This document shows positions 17,371 through 26,761 of a stretch of DNA of 64,000 nucleotides, in pieces. The stretch's first letter is position 1. Every line of letters starts with the position of its first letter. The notes below the pieces were generated by a model that saw nothing but the letters and a program-made list of their open reading frames with translations, did not search any database and was not told the DNA's origin. Source of the stretch: Salinisphaera sp040361255 (lineage in GTDB: Bacteria; Pseudomonadota; Gammaproteobacteria; Nevskiales; Salinisphaeraceae); contig NZ_APNG01000013.1 of the NCBI RefSeq assembly GCF_040361255.1, forward strand, positions 1-64,000, in the 5' to 3' direction. Both the position numbers and the translations under genes were made by a program.

Positions 17371-19203
17371 CTACTCGACGGTCACACTCTTGGCGAGATT
17401 TCTCGGCTGGTCGACGTCGGTGCCTTTGGCGACCGCGACGTGGTAGGCGAGCAGTTGTAGCGGGACGGTGTATGCAATAGGGGCCAGCGTTTCGTCGACG
17501 TGCGGCATGTCGAGCACGGTGATGCCGGGGCCGGTATCCAGGCCGGAGGCGGCGTCGGCGAACACGTAGAGCTTGCCGCCGCGGGCGCGGACTTCCTGGA
17601 GGTTGGATTTCACCTTTTCCAGCCAGTCGTTCTTTGGCGCGATGGCGATGACGGGCATCTTTTCGTCGACCAGCGCGAGCGGGCCGTGCTTGAGTTCGCC
17701 GGCGGCATAGGCTTCGGCGTGGAGATAGGAGATCTCCTTGAGCTTGAGCGCGCCTTCCATGGCGATGGGATACATGGGTCCACGCCCGAGGAACAGGGCG
17801 TGGTTCTTGTCGACGAATTCTTCGGCCAGATGGCGAATGGCGTCGTCGAGTTCGAGCACGCGTTCGACCGAGGTGGCCAGCTGATGAATATCTTCGGCGA
17901 GCGCCCGCCGATCGTCGGCGTTGCGTTCGAGCATGCCGGTAAGCAACAGCAGACACAGCAGCTGGGTGGTGAAGGCCTTGGTGGAGGCCACGCCGATTTC
18001 GGGGCCGGCGTGGGTCATCAGCACCAGATCGGACTCGCGGGTCAGCGAGCTTTCCGGTTTGTTGCAGATGGCCAGTGTGGCCAGATAGCCGCCGTCGCCG
18101 CTGCCCAGCGATTTGGCATAACGCAATGCGGCCAGCGTGTCGGCGGTTTCGCCGGATTGGGATAGCGTGACGAACAGGCAGTTCTTGGGCACCACCGGAT
18201 CGCGATAGCGGTATTCGCTGGCCAGCTCCACGTTGCAGGGAATACGCGCCATGGCTTCGAGCCAGTAGCGCGCGACTAGCCCGGCATGGTGGCTGGTGCC
18301 ACAGGCCACGATATGAATGTACTCGACGCCGTCGAGCAGCGCGCGTGCTTCGGCGCTGATGCTCGAGGCGAAGATATCGTCGGCGGATACACGGCCCTGC
18401 CAGGTTTCGGCCAGCGCGCGCGGTTGCTCGTAGATTTCCTTGAGCATGAAGTGGCGATAGCCGCCTTTTTCGGTCGCCGCCAGGGACAGGCCGGACTCTT
18501 TGACCGGCCGGTCGACCTGGGCGCCGCTGCCGTCGATGATGGTATAGCTTTCGTGGGTGAGCACCACGAGATCGTCTTCTTCGAGATAGACGAAATCGCG
18601 AGTGACCGGCAGCAGGGCCGCCACGTCCGACGCTACGAAATGCTCGCCGATACCCACGCCCAGCACCAGGGGCGAGCCGCTACGCGTGGCGACCAGGGTA
18701 TGCGGATCATCACGACAGACCACGGCCAACGCATAGGCGCCGTCGAGTTCTGCGACGGTGGCACGCACGGCGGCGGCGAGGTCGCCACTGTCGCCCAGAT
18801 GGCTGTCGACCAGATGCGCGATGACTTCGGTATCGGTCTGCGAGGTGAATGCGTAGCCAGCCTGTTTCAGGCGCTCGCGCAGCGGTTCGAAATTCTCGAT
18901 GATGCCGTTGTGCACCACCGCGATGCGATCGGAAGAGACATGCGGATGGGCATTGGTTTCGGACACGCCGCCGTGGGTCGCCCAACGCGTATGGGCAATG
19001 CCGAGCACACCCGGGCGCGGCGCTTCGGCCAATTTGTCGGCCAGCGCCTGAACCTTGCCAACCGCACGGATACGATCCAGCGACCCGTCGTTGACGAGCG
19101 CCATGCCGGCCGAATCATAGCCGCGGTACTCCAGCCGCCGCAGGCCTTCGAGCAGGATGGGTTCGACATTGCGCTGCGCACTGGCGCCGACAATTCCGCA
19201 CAT
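17371..19203 (-). CDS. glmS: Glutamine-fructose-6-phosphate aminotransferase (isomerizing)
   Basis: A 610-residue cytoplasmic enzyme that makes glucosamine-6-phosphate from fructose-6-phosphate and glutamine, the first step toward UDP-GlcNAc. It starts MCGIVGA, with the nucleophilic cysteine exposed after Met removal, followed by the N-terminal glutaminase domain (LRRLEYRGYDSAGMA, HTRWATHGGVSETNAHPH). Two SIS domains follow (VACGTSHHAGLVARYW, TLSQSGETADTL, VASTKAFTTQ), ending in the family tail DQPRNLAKSVTVE. The start was chosen because catalysis requires Cys as residue 2; the open frame extends further upstream without support. It lies directly downstream of glmU, the usual pairing. No ribozyme-type leader is expected or seen. 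Confidence 0.98.
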   Translation of the reverse strand: MCGIVGASAQRNVEPILLEGLRRLEYRGYDSAGMALVNDGSLDRIRAVGKVQALADKLAEAPRPGVLGIAHTRWATHGGVSETNAHPHVSSDRIAVVHNGIIENFEPLRERLKQAGYAFTSQTDTEVIAHLVDSHLGDSGDLAAAVRATVAELDGAYALAVVCRDDPHTLVATRSGSPLVLGVGIGEHFVASDVAALLPVTRDFVYLEEDDLVVLTHESYTIIDGSGAQVDRPVKESGLSLAATEKGGYRHFMLKEIYEQPRALAETWQGRVSADDIFASSISAEARALLDGVEYIHIVACGTSHHAGLVARYWLEAMARIPCNVELASEYRYRDPVVPKNCLFVTLSQSGETADTLAALRYAKSLGSGDGGYLATLAICNKPESSLTRESDLVLMTHAGPEIGVASTKAFTTQLLCLLLLTGMLERNADDRRALAEDIHQLATSVERVLELDDAIRHLAEEFVDKNHALFLGRGPMYPIAMEGALKLKEISYLHAEAYAAGELKHGPLALVDEKMPVIAIAPKNDWLEKVKSNLQEVRARGGKLYVFADAASGLDTGPGITVLDMPHVDETLAPIAYTVPLQLLAYHVAVAKGTDVDQPRNLAKSVTVE

Positions 19204-19266
19204 GGCGCTGATTCCTCTGGTCGATCGATCGCGCCGCCGCCCGCGGCCCGATAGCAAGCGTATGGG

Positions 19267-20643
19267 TTACGAGTGGCCGGGGTTGTTCTTGCGCGGGCGC
19301 TTCCAGCCGTCGATGCTGAACTGCTTGGCGCGCGAGAGCGTGAGCGTATCGGGCGGCGCGGTCTTGGTAAGCGTGGTGCCGGCACCGATGGTGGCCCCCC
19401 GCTCGACGGTGACCGGCGCCACCAGCTGGCAATCTGAACCGATGAAGGCATCGTCGCCGATGGTGGTGACGTGCTTGTTGGCGCCGTCGTAGTTGCAGGT
19501 GATCACGCCCGCGCCGATGTTGACGTTGGCGCCTACGACCGCATCGCCGACATAGCTCAGGTGGTTGATCTTGCTGCCCGCGCCCAGCCGGAGCTTTTTG
19601 GTTTCCACGAAGTTGCCGATCTTGGCGCGATCGGCCAGCTCGGTGTCCGGACGTAAACGTGCGAACGGACCAATCTGGCAACGTGCGCCCACGGCGGCGT
19701 GCTCGATGACGGTATGCGAAAGCACCTGGGTATGATCGCCGATGGTGCAGTTGCGCAGCACGCAGTGCGGGCCGATATGTACGCCCTCGCCCAGCACCAC
19801 CTCGCCTTCGATCACCGCGTTCACGTCGACTAGGCAATCGCGCCCGACGCGCAGCGAACCGCGCAGGTCGAAACGCTCGGGGTCGCGCAGGGTCAGGCCC
19901 TGATCCATCAGCGCATCGGCCTGGCGGCGTTGGAGCAGCCGCTCGGCGGTGGCCAGGTCGCGCTTGTCGTTAATGCCCTGGGTTTCTTCCACGCTGCCGG
20001 CCTGGCCGGCGACGATCTGTACGCCGTCACCGGCGGCCATGGCGATGCAGTCGGTCAGGTAATACTCGCCCTGGGTGTTTTCGTTGGTCAGCCGCGACAG
20101 CCAATCGCGCAGATGGCGGGCCTGGGCACAGATCAGCCCCGTGTTCACTTCGCGGATATAGCGCTCGTCGCCGCTGGCGTCCTTGTCTTCGACAATGCCC
20201 ACAACACGGTTGTTGTCGTCACGCCGAATCCGCCCGTAACCGCTCGGATCGTCGAGCACCACCGTCAATAGCGCCAATGCGTCGCTGCCGGCGGCATCCA
20301 CCAGATGCGACAGCGTGGCCGCGCGTACCAGCGGCACGTCGCCGTAGAGCACCAGCACGCTGGCATCGTCGGGCACATCGTCGATGGCCTGGCGCACGGC
20401 ATGGCCGGTGCCCAGCTGCTGCTCCTGATAGACCCAGTTGACCTCGAGATACCCCAACGCCGATTGCACCTGTTCGGCGCCGTGGCCGTAGACCACGTGA
20501 ATTTGCTGCGGATCCAGCGTTTGTGCGGCCTCGACCACATGCTTGAGCAACGGCCGGTCGCCCAGCGGTTGCAGCACCTTCGGCAACGCCGAACGCATGC
20601 GTTTACCCTTGCCCGCGGCCAGGACGACGATATGCAGACCCAT
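19267..20643 (-). CDS. glmU: Bifunctional UDP-GlcNAc pyrophosphorylase / glucosamine-1-phosphate acetyltransferase
   Basis: A 458-residue enzyme catalysing the last two steps to UDP-GlcNAc. The N-terminal nucleotidyltransferase domain shows VVLAAGKGKRMRSALPKVLQ (residues 5-24) and LVLYGDVPLV. The C-terminal half is a left-handed beta-helix of hexapeptide repeats (VVLGEGVHIGPHCVLRNCTI, IGNFVETKKLRLGAGSKINH, CNYDGANKHVTTIGDDAFIG) that carries acetyltransferase activity. The start at 20643 (MGLHIVVLAAGKG) fits the family. It is 32 bp downstream of opgH and 63 bp upstream of glmS. In many relatives glmU follows atpC directly; here opgGH and an unknown gene intervene. Confidence 0.98.
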   Translation of the reverse strand: MGLHIVVLAAGKGKRMRSALPKVLQPLGDRPLLKHVVEAAQTLDPQQIHVVYGHGAEQVQSALGYLEVNWVYQEQQLGTGHAVRQAIDDVPDDASVLVLYGDVPLVRAATLSHLVDAAGSDALALLTVVLDDPSGYGRIRRDDNNRVVGIVEDKDASGDERYIREVNTGLICAQARHLRDWLSRLTNENTQGEYYLTDCIAMAAGDGVQIVAGQAGSVEETQGINDKRDLATAERLLQRRQADALMDQGLTLRDPERFDLRGSLRVGRDCLVDVNAVIEGEVVLGEGVHIGPHCVLRNCTIGDHTQVLSHTVIEHAAVGARCQIGPFARLRPDTELADRAKIGNFVETKKLRLGAGSKINHLSYVGDAVVGANVNIGAGVITCNYDGANKHVTTIGDDAFIGSDCQLVAPVTVERGATIGAGTTLTKTAPPDTLTLSRAKQFSIDGWKRPRKNNPGHS

Positions 20644-20675
20644 AACTAAAGACGATTCGACGGTTTGACGTGGGA

Positions 20676-23174
20676 CTATACAGCCCGCGGCGATTCCTGC
20701 GTAGATGCTGCGGCCGGGCGCTCGGCCAGCCAGCCCTGCCAAGCGCTTGGCGCCTGAGCCCAGACTTCGCGATGCAGCCAGCGCATACGCTGCGGATCCG
20801 CCAGTAGACGACGCTGTTCGTCGGTATCGAGCACGTCCGGGCCATTATCCAGCGCCCGTTCCGCTAACAACTGACGATACTCGGCAATCGCCGCGGTGAG
20901 CGAACGGTCACGCCCCTGCATGCCGGTATGCAGGGCGTTGATAACCGGATCCACCACGGCCTGCGCAAAGCCGGCCTCGGCCGGCGCGCCCGCCTCCAGT
21001 TCGACCACGCGGGCCAGTTCCGGCGGCGCGTGGCGCTCTTCGGGGATGAGCTGCAGATCGTGGCGGCGCAACCAGATACCCAGATCGGCGCGCGCGGTGA
21101 GTACGGTAATCGCCGGGGCAATAAGCAGCGGCACGAGAATCGGTGCCAGCCAGGGCGCAAAACCCGGCGTATACCACAGCAGCAACGCACCCCAGCCCAG
21201 CGCCAGCAACATGCCCCAGATATGAAAACGCAGTGCGCGCGACCACGGCACCTGGGCATCGGCACGCTGCTGGGCATTCCATTTCACCTGCTTGCCGATG
21301 AGCGTGGTGAACACGAAACGCGTATGCGCGAGCATGCGAATAGGCGCCAGCAATGACGTCAGCAGGATTTCGATCAGAGTCGAGGCGACCAGATTGCCCA
21401 CGCCACCGAACTCGCGCTGCTTGCGCTTGGCCACGATCATGACCACGCCCAGAATCTTGGGCAGAAACAGCACCACGAGCGTGGCCACGAACAGACTCAC
21501 CGCCCATATCGGCTGCCATACCGGCCAGGCCGGGAACAACGCCCCCGCAACCGGGAAATAGTCCGGCGTGCGCACCGCCTCGAGCACCGCTTCGGTACTC
21601 GACAGCAGCAGGAATATGAACCAGATCGCAGCCGAGGTGTAGGCCATCACCCCGTTGGCGAACAGCGCCCGATGGGCCGGCGCGAGGTTGTCGGAGAACA
21701 ACAGCCGGATATGCTGGATATTGCCCTGGCACCAGCGCCGGTCGCGGCCCAGCTCGTCGAGCAGGGTCGGCGGCACTTCTTCATAGCTGCCGGGCAGATC
21801 GTAGGCGATGAACACGCCCCAACCGGCACGGCGCATCAGCGCAGCCTCGACGAAATCGTGGCTGAGAATATCGCCCGATAGCGCCCCACGCCCGGGCAGG
21901 CGCGGCAACGCACAGTGGGCCATGAACGGCTCGATCCGGATGATCGCGTTATGCCCCCAGTAGTGGGCATTGTCCAGATGCCAGAAATGCAGGCCGGCCG
22001 CGAACATGCGCCCGTACACGCGGGTGGCGAACTGCTGCACCCGCGCGAGCACGCTGTCGCGATTGACCGCCGTAGGCGGTGTCTGGATCAGCCCCACGCC
22101 GGGGTTGGCCTGCATGCGATCGACCAGCGCAGTCAGCGTATCGCCGGCCATGATGCTGTCGGCATCGAGCACGATCATGTAGCGGTAATGCCCGCCCCAG
22201 CGACGACAGAAATCGGCCAGATTGCCGCTTTTGCGTTTCACGCGGGCCCGGCGGCGCCGATAGAACAGCCGGCCGAAGGCATCGAGCGTGCGGCACGTCT
22301 CGGCCCAGGCGTTTTCCTCGGCGATCACCGTATCCGGCTTGACCGAGTCACTGAGCACGAAGAAATCGAACTCGTCGAGCCGGCCCGTCGCCTGTACCGA
22401 TTCATAAATCGCGCGCAGACCGGCAAACGTACGGGTGACGTCTTCTTCGTAGATCGGCATGACGATGGCGGTACGTGCCGCGCCCTCGACCGGCGGCTTG
22501 CGCGGCGGTGGGCCGCTCGGCGCATCGCTGCGTACGAGATACCGATCACCCCGCCAGAGCACGAAAAAACCGGACAACGCCGTCCAGAAACCCACCAGAA
22601 TCCAGGCAAACAGCAAAAACGCCGCGCCCAGAATGAAGGCTTCCAGCACGGTCGCACCGCGATGCGGCAAGACCGTGGCCATATAGGCTGCCGCGCCGGC
22701 TGCGGGAAAGGCCACCATCAGCGCCAGCAGCGTCTGGCGCCAGCGCACCACGCCCTTGAGCCGGCTGGGTACCGACTTGGGCAACGCATTACTGCCTCGG
22801 CCAAGCCAGGGCAGAATGCGCCACGGCCGGCGATCGATATCCGCCGGCGACATGGGCCAACGGTTGAGCGGCGGCATGGCGGCGGTACGCAGTGCCCCGG
22901 CGGTCGGCGCGCGCGTCTGCGACGCCTGCCCCATATCCGGGTAACTGTCGTGCAAGCGGCCCATCAGCGCACGGTCGTCGGCCTCGAGCTCCGGCTGACC
23001 GTAAGCGTTTTCGAGTTCGGCATGCAGCAGGTCGAGCGCGGCACGCCGGTCTGCCGGCTGGGCATCGAGTACGCGGGCGCGCAGGCGGCGGCGTTTGTCG
23101 TCGGCCAGATCCAGATGCGAAAGATAGCCATCGATCGCCTGGGTGACCTCGGCGGCTGGGTTGGTATCGCTCAC
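20676..23174 (-). CDS. opgH: Osmoregulated periplasmic glucan glucosyltransferase OpgH
   Basis: An 832-residue inner-membrane family 2 glucosyltransferase that makes the linear beta-glucan backbone from UDP-glucose. Two helices near residues 145-220 precede the cytoplasmic catalytic domain (AIVMPIYEEDVTRTFAGLRA, DADSIMAGDTLTALVDRMQ, SGDILSHDFVEAALMRRAGW, RDRRWCQGNIQH, the last being the QxxRW-type motif), and a multi-helix C-terminal region follows. The start is a GTG at 23174 that overlaps the opgG stop as GTGA, so translation is coupled. Size and motif order agree with MdoH/OpgH. In E. coli OpgH also links UDP-glucose to cell size; whether that applies here is unknown. Confidence 0.96.
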   Translation of the reverse strand: MSDTNPAAEVTQAIDGYLSHLDLADDKRRRLRARVLDAQPADRRAALDLLHAELENAYGQPELEADDRALMGRLHDSYPDMGQASQTRAPTAGALRTAAMPPLNRWPMSPADIDRRPWRILPWLGRGSNALPKSVPSRLKGVVRWRQTLLALMVAFPAAGAAAYMATVLPHRGATVLEAFILGAAFLLFAWILVGFWTALSGFFVLWRGDRYLVRSDAPSGPPPRKPPVEGAARTAIVMPIYEEDVTRTFAGLRAIYESVQATGRLDEFDFFVLSDSVKPDTVIAEENAWAETCRTLDAFGRLFYRRRRARVKRKSGNLADFCRRWGGHYRYMIVLDADSIMAGDTLTALVDRMQANPGVGLIQTPPTAVNRDSVLARVQQFATRVYGRMFAAGLHFWHLDNAHYWGHNAIIRIEPFMAHCALPRLPGRGALSGDILSHDFVEAALMRRAGWGVFIAYDLPGSYEEVPPTLLDELGRDRRWCQGNIQHIRLLFSDNLAPAHRALFANGVMAYTSAAIWFIFLLLSSTEAVLEAVRTPDYFPVAGALFPAWPVWQPIWAVSLFVATLVVLFLPKILGVVMIVAKRKQREFGGVGNLVASTLIEILLTSLLAPIRMLAHTRFVFTTLIGKQVKWNAQQRADAQVPWSRALRFHIWGMLLALGWGALLLWYTPGFAPWLAPILVPLLIAPAITVLTARADLGIWLRRHDLQLIPEERHAPPELARVVELEAGAPAEAGFAQAVVDPVINALHTGMQGRDRSLTAAIAEYRQLLAERALDNGPDVLDTDEQRRLLADPQRMRWLHREVWAQAPSAWQGWLAERPAAASTQESPRAV

Positions 23175-24778
23175 GGTGATAACGCGTAGCTCCAGGTCTC
23201 GGTTAACGCACCGCCATCGGCGCCGGCGAGATAGGCGCGCAGCTCAAGCGGCGTCTTCAACGAATCCGTGGGCACGAGAAAGGTCAATCGCCAGCCACCG
23301 GTATGCGGGTTGCGAATGGCCTCGATGTTGTTGATGGTCGCATCGCGCATGGCGTTCACACGCGGTTGCACACTGGCCGGATCGGTGAGCTTTTCGAGTT
23401 CGCCGCCGACGAAATCGATCGCCACACGAATGGTATTGCGCGGCTGGCCCGGGGTGACGGCGGCCCGGCCGATACGCGTAGCCGCGGTATGCGCCAACGA
23501 CGCGGGACTGGCCAGTTCCATACCCCATTTGATCGTGTAGGCATAGTGCAGGCGCTCGCCGGCCGTCACCGGATCATTGGGTACCCAGTACAGCGCGACG
23601 TTGTCGTTGACTTCGCTTTCCGAGGGGATCTGGACCAGTTCCAGATGGCCCTTCCCCCAATCGCCTTCGGGCGTAATCCAGGCGCCCGGGCGTTTTTCGT
23701 ATTCGTAGTCCAGATCCTGGTAATGATCGAAATCACGATCGCGCTGGAGCAGGCCGAACCCGCGGACGTTGTCGGCCGAGAGCTGGTTCATCGTCAACCG
23801 CTGCGGGTTGCGTAACGGGCGCCACAGCCATTCGCCGTTGGTCGCGGAGATGAGCAGCCCATCGGAGTCGTGCGCCTCGGGGCGATAATCGTCGAGGCGC
23901 GCAAGACTGTTTTCGCCCCACATGAACATGCTGGTGAGCGGGGCCACGCCCAGTTTCGTGATCGCCTTGCGCGTGAACAGCGTCGCCTCGACACGCGTAA
24001 GGGTGGAATCCCCCGGCGTAATCTCGAAGCGGTAGGCTCCGGCTGCACTGGGCGAATCCAGCAGGGCATAGGCAGTCACGGTCTTGTCCTGCGGCTTGGG
24101 CCGGACCAGCCAGAAGCTTACGAACGCGGGAAATTCCTCGCCCTTGTCGCTGCCGGTATCGATGGCCAGCCCGCGTGCGGACAGGCCATAGTGCTGATCG
24201 CTGCCGAGCGCACGAAAATAGGACGCGCCCAGAAACGAGGCGACTTCGTCGAGCTTGCCGGGGGTGCCCAGTTCGTGCAGAAACTTCAGACCGGCATAGC
24301 CGAGATCGTCGGGAATGCGGTTACGCAATTCGTCGTTGGGGTACTGGAAACGGTTCTTGTCGAACCGAAATTCGCCCACGTCCCCATCGTTGACCAGATT
24401 GATGCGCACGGCATGCGTGTAGTACGAGCCGGGGTGATAGAACATCACCTCGAACGGCAGCTGCATGTCGTGCCAGAGCGCGCTGTCGGATTTGTAGCTG
24501 ATCTGCTCGAGGGTGGAAAAATCGAAATCCTGCAGGAACTGCGGGATCTGGGCCGGCGCTTCGTAGGGCTTGCCCGCCAGCGCCTGGGCTTTGGCGACCA
24601 CGGTGTCGTAGCCGAAGGCGCTGCGCTTTTTAGCCGCGTCGCTGCCGTCGGTGGTTTGCTGGGCAGCGTCCGGCTTTTTAGCCGGGGCAGACGAATCCTG
24701 TGCTGTCGCCGGCAGCGCCAACGCTGCGCCGAGCACGACGAAACCGGCAAGCATGCCGGCAGGCCAATGCCTTGTCAT
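23171..24778 (-). CDS. opgG: Periplasmic glucan biosynthesis protein OpgG
   Basis: A 535-residue periplasmic protein required with OpgH for osmoregulated periplasmic glucan synthesis. A Sec signal peptide (about 1-26, ALALPATAQ) is followed by a short Lys/Ala linker and the OpgG domain (FGYDTVVAKAQALAGKPYE, LHDMQLPFEVMFYHPG-like block, RFFRALGSDQHYGLSARGLA-like block, MFMWGEN, PGAWITPEGDWGKGHLELVQ, DNVALYWVP). The end shows YAYTIKWGM and the Ig-like C-terminal domain. It overlaps opgH by 4 bp and is upstream in the same operon. OpgD, the Tat-exported paralogue, begins at the right edge of this window. Confidence 0.96.
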   Translation of the reverse strand: MTRHWPAGMLAGFVVLGAALALPATAQDSSAPAKKPDAAQQTTDGSDAAKKRSAFGYDTVVAKAQALAGKPYEAPAQIPQFLQDFDFSTLEQISYKSDSALWHDMQLPFEVMFYHPGSYYTHAVRINLVNDGDVGEFRFDKNRFQYPNDELRNRIPDDLGYAGLKFLHELGTPGKLDEVASFLGASYFRALGSDQHYGLSARGLAIDTGSDKGEEFPAFVSFWLVRPKPQDKTVTAYALLDSPSAAGAYRFEITPGDSTLTRVEATLFTRKAITKLGVAPLTSMFMWGENSLARLDDYRPEAHDSDGLLISATNGEWLWRPLRNPQRLTMNQLSADNVRGFGLLQRDRDFDHYQDLDYEYEKRPGAWITPEGDWGKGHLELVQIPSESEVNDNVALYWVPNDPVTAGERLHYAYTIKWGMELASPASLAHTAATRIGRAAVTPGQPRNTIRVAIDFVGGELEKLTDPASVQPRVNAMRDATINNIEAIRNPHTGGWRLTFLVPTDSLKTPLELRAYLAGADGGALTETWSYALSP

Positions 24779-24908
24779 GTATCACTCCAATGTTGGCCGG
24801 CCACCCCGCCCTGCTGCTACCGACCGGATAACGCGGGCGAGTTCCCCCTCGTCTACGCGTCATAATAACCCATCAAAACACGTGCCAGTTACACGCGGCC
24901 GCCGGAAT

Positions 24909-26141
24909 CTAGCGCCGGCGCTGCCACGGCAGGCGCAGCGTTTCCGCCATGGTGCGAATACCCGGCAGGAGCGCGCCGGTACTCTGAGTGAAATTGAGCG
25001 TCATCTGCAGGTCGTCGCCCAACTCCGGCGTGGGCGACCAACCGGCCGACAGATAATTGACGCTAAAATCGATACGGTCGCTCAGCTGCGACAGCCCCAG
25101 GTTCAGACCTGCGCGCGCGGCACTGCCATGAAGCTGATAACGGCTTTCGCCGAGGGCGAAGGTCGGCGACAACTCAGCCTCCAGGCCCGCGATGGTCAGA
25201 CCGCGACTTGCCGACAGCCGCCAGAGCCGGCCGTCCACGGGCAGATCCAGCGGCGCGTCCATGCTCGCGTCGTACCAGCCGAGGCTGCTGTTCATGCGCC
25301 AGTCCCGCCATTGCAGCGTCTGGCTGGCCAGCTCAAGCGCCAGGGGCGTGCCGCTGTCCGCCCGGGTATCGATGGGCGCCCCCAGTTCCGCCCGTAGCTG
25401 CCAGGGCCGGCCGATATCTGTCGCGCTAGCATTGCGTGACAGTAGAAAAGTCTGGGCCAGGGCCGCCTCCTCGCGCAACGGCGATGGCTCGTGCAGACGC
25501 ACGTCGTGGGACAACTGCCAACTGTCACCCAGCGGGCGGCTGGCCTGAAGGCCGAAACCACGATCGCCCGCAACCACCGAACTGCCCAGCGCATCGAATT
25601 GGGCATCGGCCTGGAAATACCGCAGCGTCAAATCGTTGGCACCCAGCGACTGGGTCAGGCCGAGGCTGGCCGCACGCCCCGTGCGCACCGTGCCGTTATC
25701 AGCGGTGTTGTTCACCTGGGCGACTTCGGTGGCCAGATCGGGCATATACCAGCGTCCGCCCAGATCGAACCGGTTTTCGGCCCGCAGCAATGTCTGGCCG
25801 CCCGCAAGGGCGGTGCCCTCGCCTTCGGTACGCAAGGCCGATAGATGCAAGCGCGAGCCATCGCTCGCGCCACCCTGCCACTGCAGGCCGCTGGTCAGAT
25901 AGCGTTCGTCGCGGGTGCTCAGCGCATCGACGCCGAAGAAAGCTTCCGCGCGGCCCAGCCCCTTGCGCATGCTGGACAGATCCACTTCCCGTTCTTCACC
26001 GTGGATGGTGCGCTCGAACGAGGACGACATGAATGGGGAGATGGATTCCGTGGGTCCGGCGAGCGCCACTAACGGGCTCGCGAGCAACAAACCCAGCGCG
26101 AGCCGAATAGCGGTTCGAATTGCGAGGCCGTCCGACGGCAT
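24909..26141 (-). CDS. Unknown exported, probably beta-rich outer-membrane protein
   Basis: A 410-residue protein of no family I can name. A signal peptide is clear (about 1-29, ALGLLLASPLVALA-GPTES). The rest has no long hydrophobic helices and consists of many short alternating segments with Gly/Asn/Asp turns (LTSGLQWQGGASDGSRLHLS, RFDLGGRWYMPDLATEVAQ, SLGLTQSLGANDLTLRYFQ, RAGLNLGLSQLSDRIDFSVN). This pattern suggests a transmembrane beta-barrel. It does not end in the aromatic residue typical of outer-membrane porins; the tail is LRLPWQRRR. It lies between atpC and opgG on the same strand, so a role linked to glucans or the envelope is possible but unproven. The start at 26141 has an upstream alternative but no better one. 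Confidence 0.7.
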   Translation of the reverse strand: MPSDGLAIRTAIRLALGLLLASPLVALAGPTESISPFMSSSFERTIHGEEREVDLSSMRKGLGRAEAFFGVDALSTRDERYLTSGLQWQGGASDGSRLHLSALRTEGEGTALAGGQTLLRAENRFDLGGRWYMPDLATEVAQVNNTADNGTVRTGRAASLGLTQSLGANDLTLRYFQADAQFDALGSSVVAGDRGFGLQASRPLGDSWQLSHDVRLHEPSPLREEAALAQTFLLSRNASATDIGRPWQLRAELGAPIDTRADSGTPLALELASQTLQWRDWRMNSSLGWYDASMDAPLDLPVDGRLWRLSASRGLTIAGLEAELSPTFALGESRYQLHGSAARAGLNLGLSQLSDRIDFSVNYLSAGWSPTPELGDDLQMTLNFTQSTGALLPGIRTMAETLRLPWQRRR

Positions 26142-26240
26142 GCCGTATACCGAAACAGTAATGGAGTGTCGCAGTGCAACAACCTAGACGATTGTTGCGC
26201 AGCCGGCAAGTTAACCGTTATATCTCGCCTGATTTATTAG

Positions 26241-26266
26241 GTACCGCCGCGCCAGGCGAGCGGTAC
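26241..26266 (-). terminator. Possible terminator after atpC
   Basis: GTACCGC (26241-26247) and GCGGTAC (26260-26266) form a 7-bp stem 10 bp after the atpC stop. On the minus strand it is followed by CTAATAAATC rather than a T-run, so termination is plausible but not strong. Confidence 0.4.
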
Positions 26267-26276
26267 GCCCAGCCGG

Positions 26277-26690
26277 CTAGTGGTTCGAACGCAGCTTCTT
26301 GACGATGCTCAGGCGCGCGGCCGCTTCGGCCAGTTCGGCCTGGGCCTGGGCAATATCCATCTTGTCCTCGGCCTTGGCAAGCTCTTCTTCGGCGCGCTGC
26401 TTGGCCTTTTCGGCCGCAGCCTCGTCGATATCCGCGGCCCGCTCGGCGGTATCCGCCAGCACCGTGACCAGATGCGGCTGCACCTCGAGCACCCCGCCCG
26501 AAACAAAGAACTGCTGCTCGTCCTGGCCTTCCTGCTGGATACGAACCTGGCCGGGGCGCATACGCGTGAGCAGCGGCGCGTGGCGCGGCGCGATCCCGAC
26601 TTCGCCCAGTTCGGCGGCGACGAACACCATGGTCGCCGAGCCGGAATAGATCTGGCCTTCGGCACTGACGAGGTCAACGTGTAGTTTCAT
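26277..26690 (-). CDS. atpC: ATP synthase F1 epsilon subunit
   Basis: A 137-residue epsilon subunit of F1Fo ATP synthase. The N-terminal beta-sandwich is clear (KLHVDLVSAEGQIYSGSATM, AAELGEVGIAPRHAPLLTRM, GQVRIQ, FFVSGGVLEVQPHLVTVLAD). The C-terminal helical hairpin rich in Ala, Glu and Lys (AEEELAKAEDKMDIAQAQAE) provides rotational regulation of F1. It is the last atp gene, 71 bp after atpD. Confidence 0.97.
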   Translation of the reverse strand: MKLHVDLVSAEGQIYSGSATMVFVAAELGEVGIAPRHAPLLTRMRPGQVRIQQEGQDEQQFFVSGGVLEVQPHLVTVLADTAERAADIDEAAAEKAKQRAEEELAKAEDKMDIAQAQAELAEAAARLSIVKKLRSNH

Positions 26691-26761
26691 ATCGCGGCTC
26701 TAGGAGAGGAAGAAGACCGATGCCACCGGGCATCGGTCATGCCTTGCAGTTCAGGCGCCGA

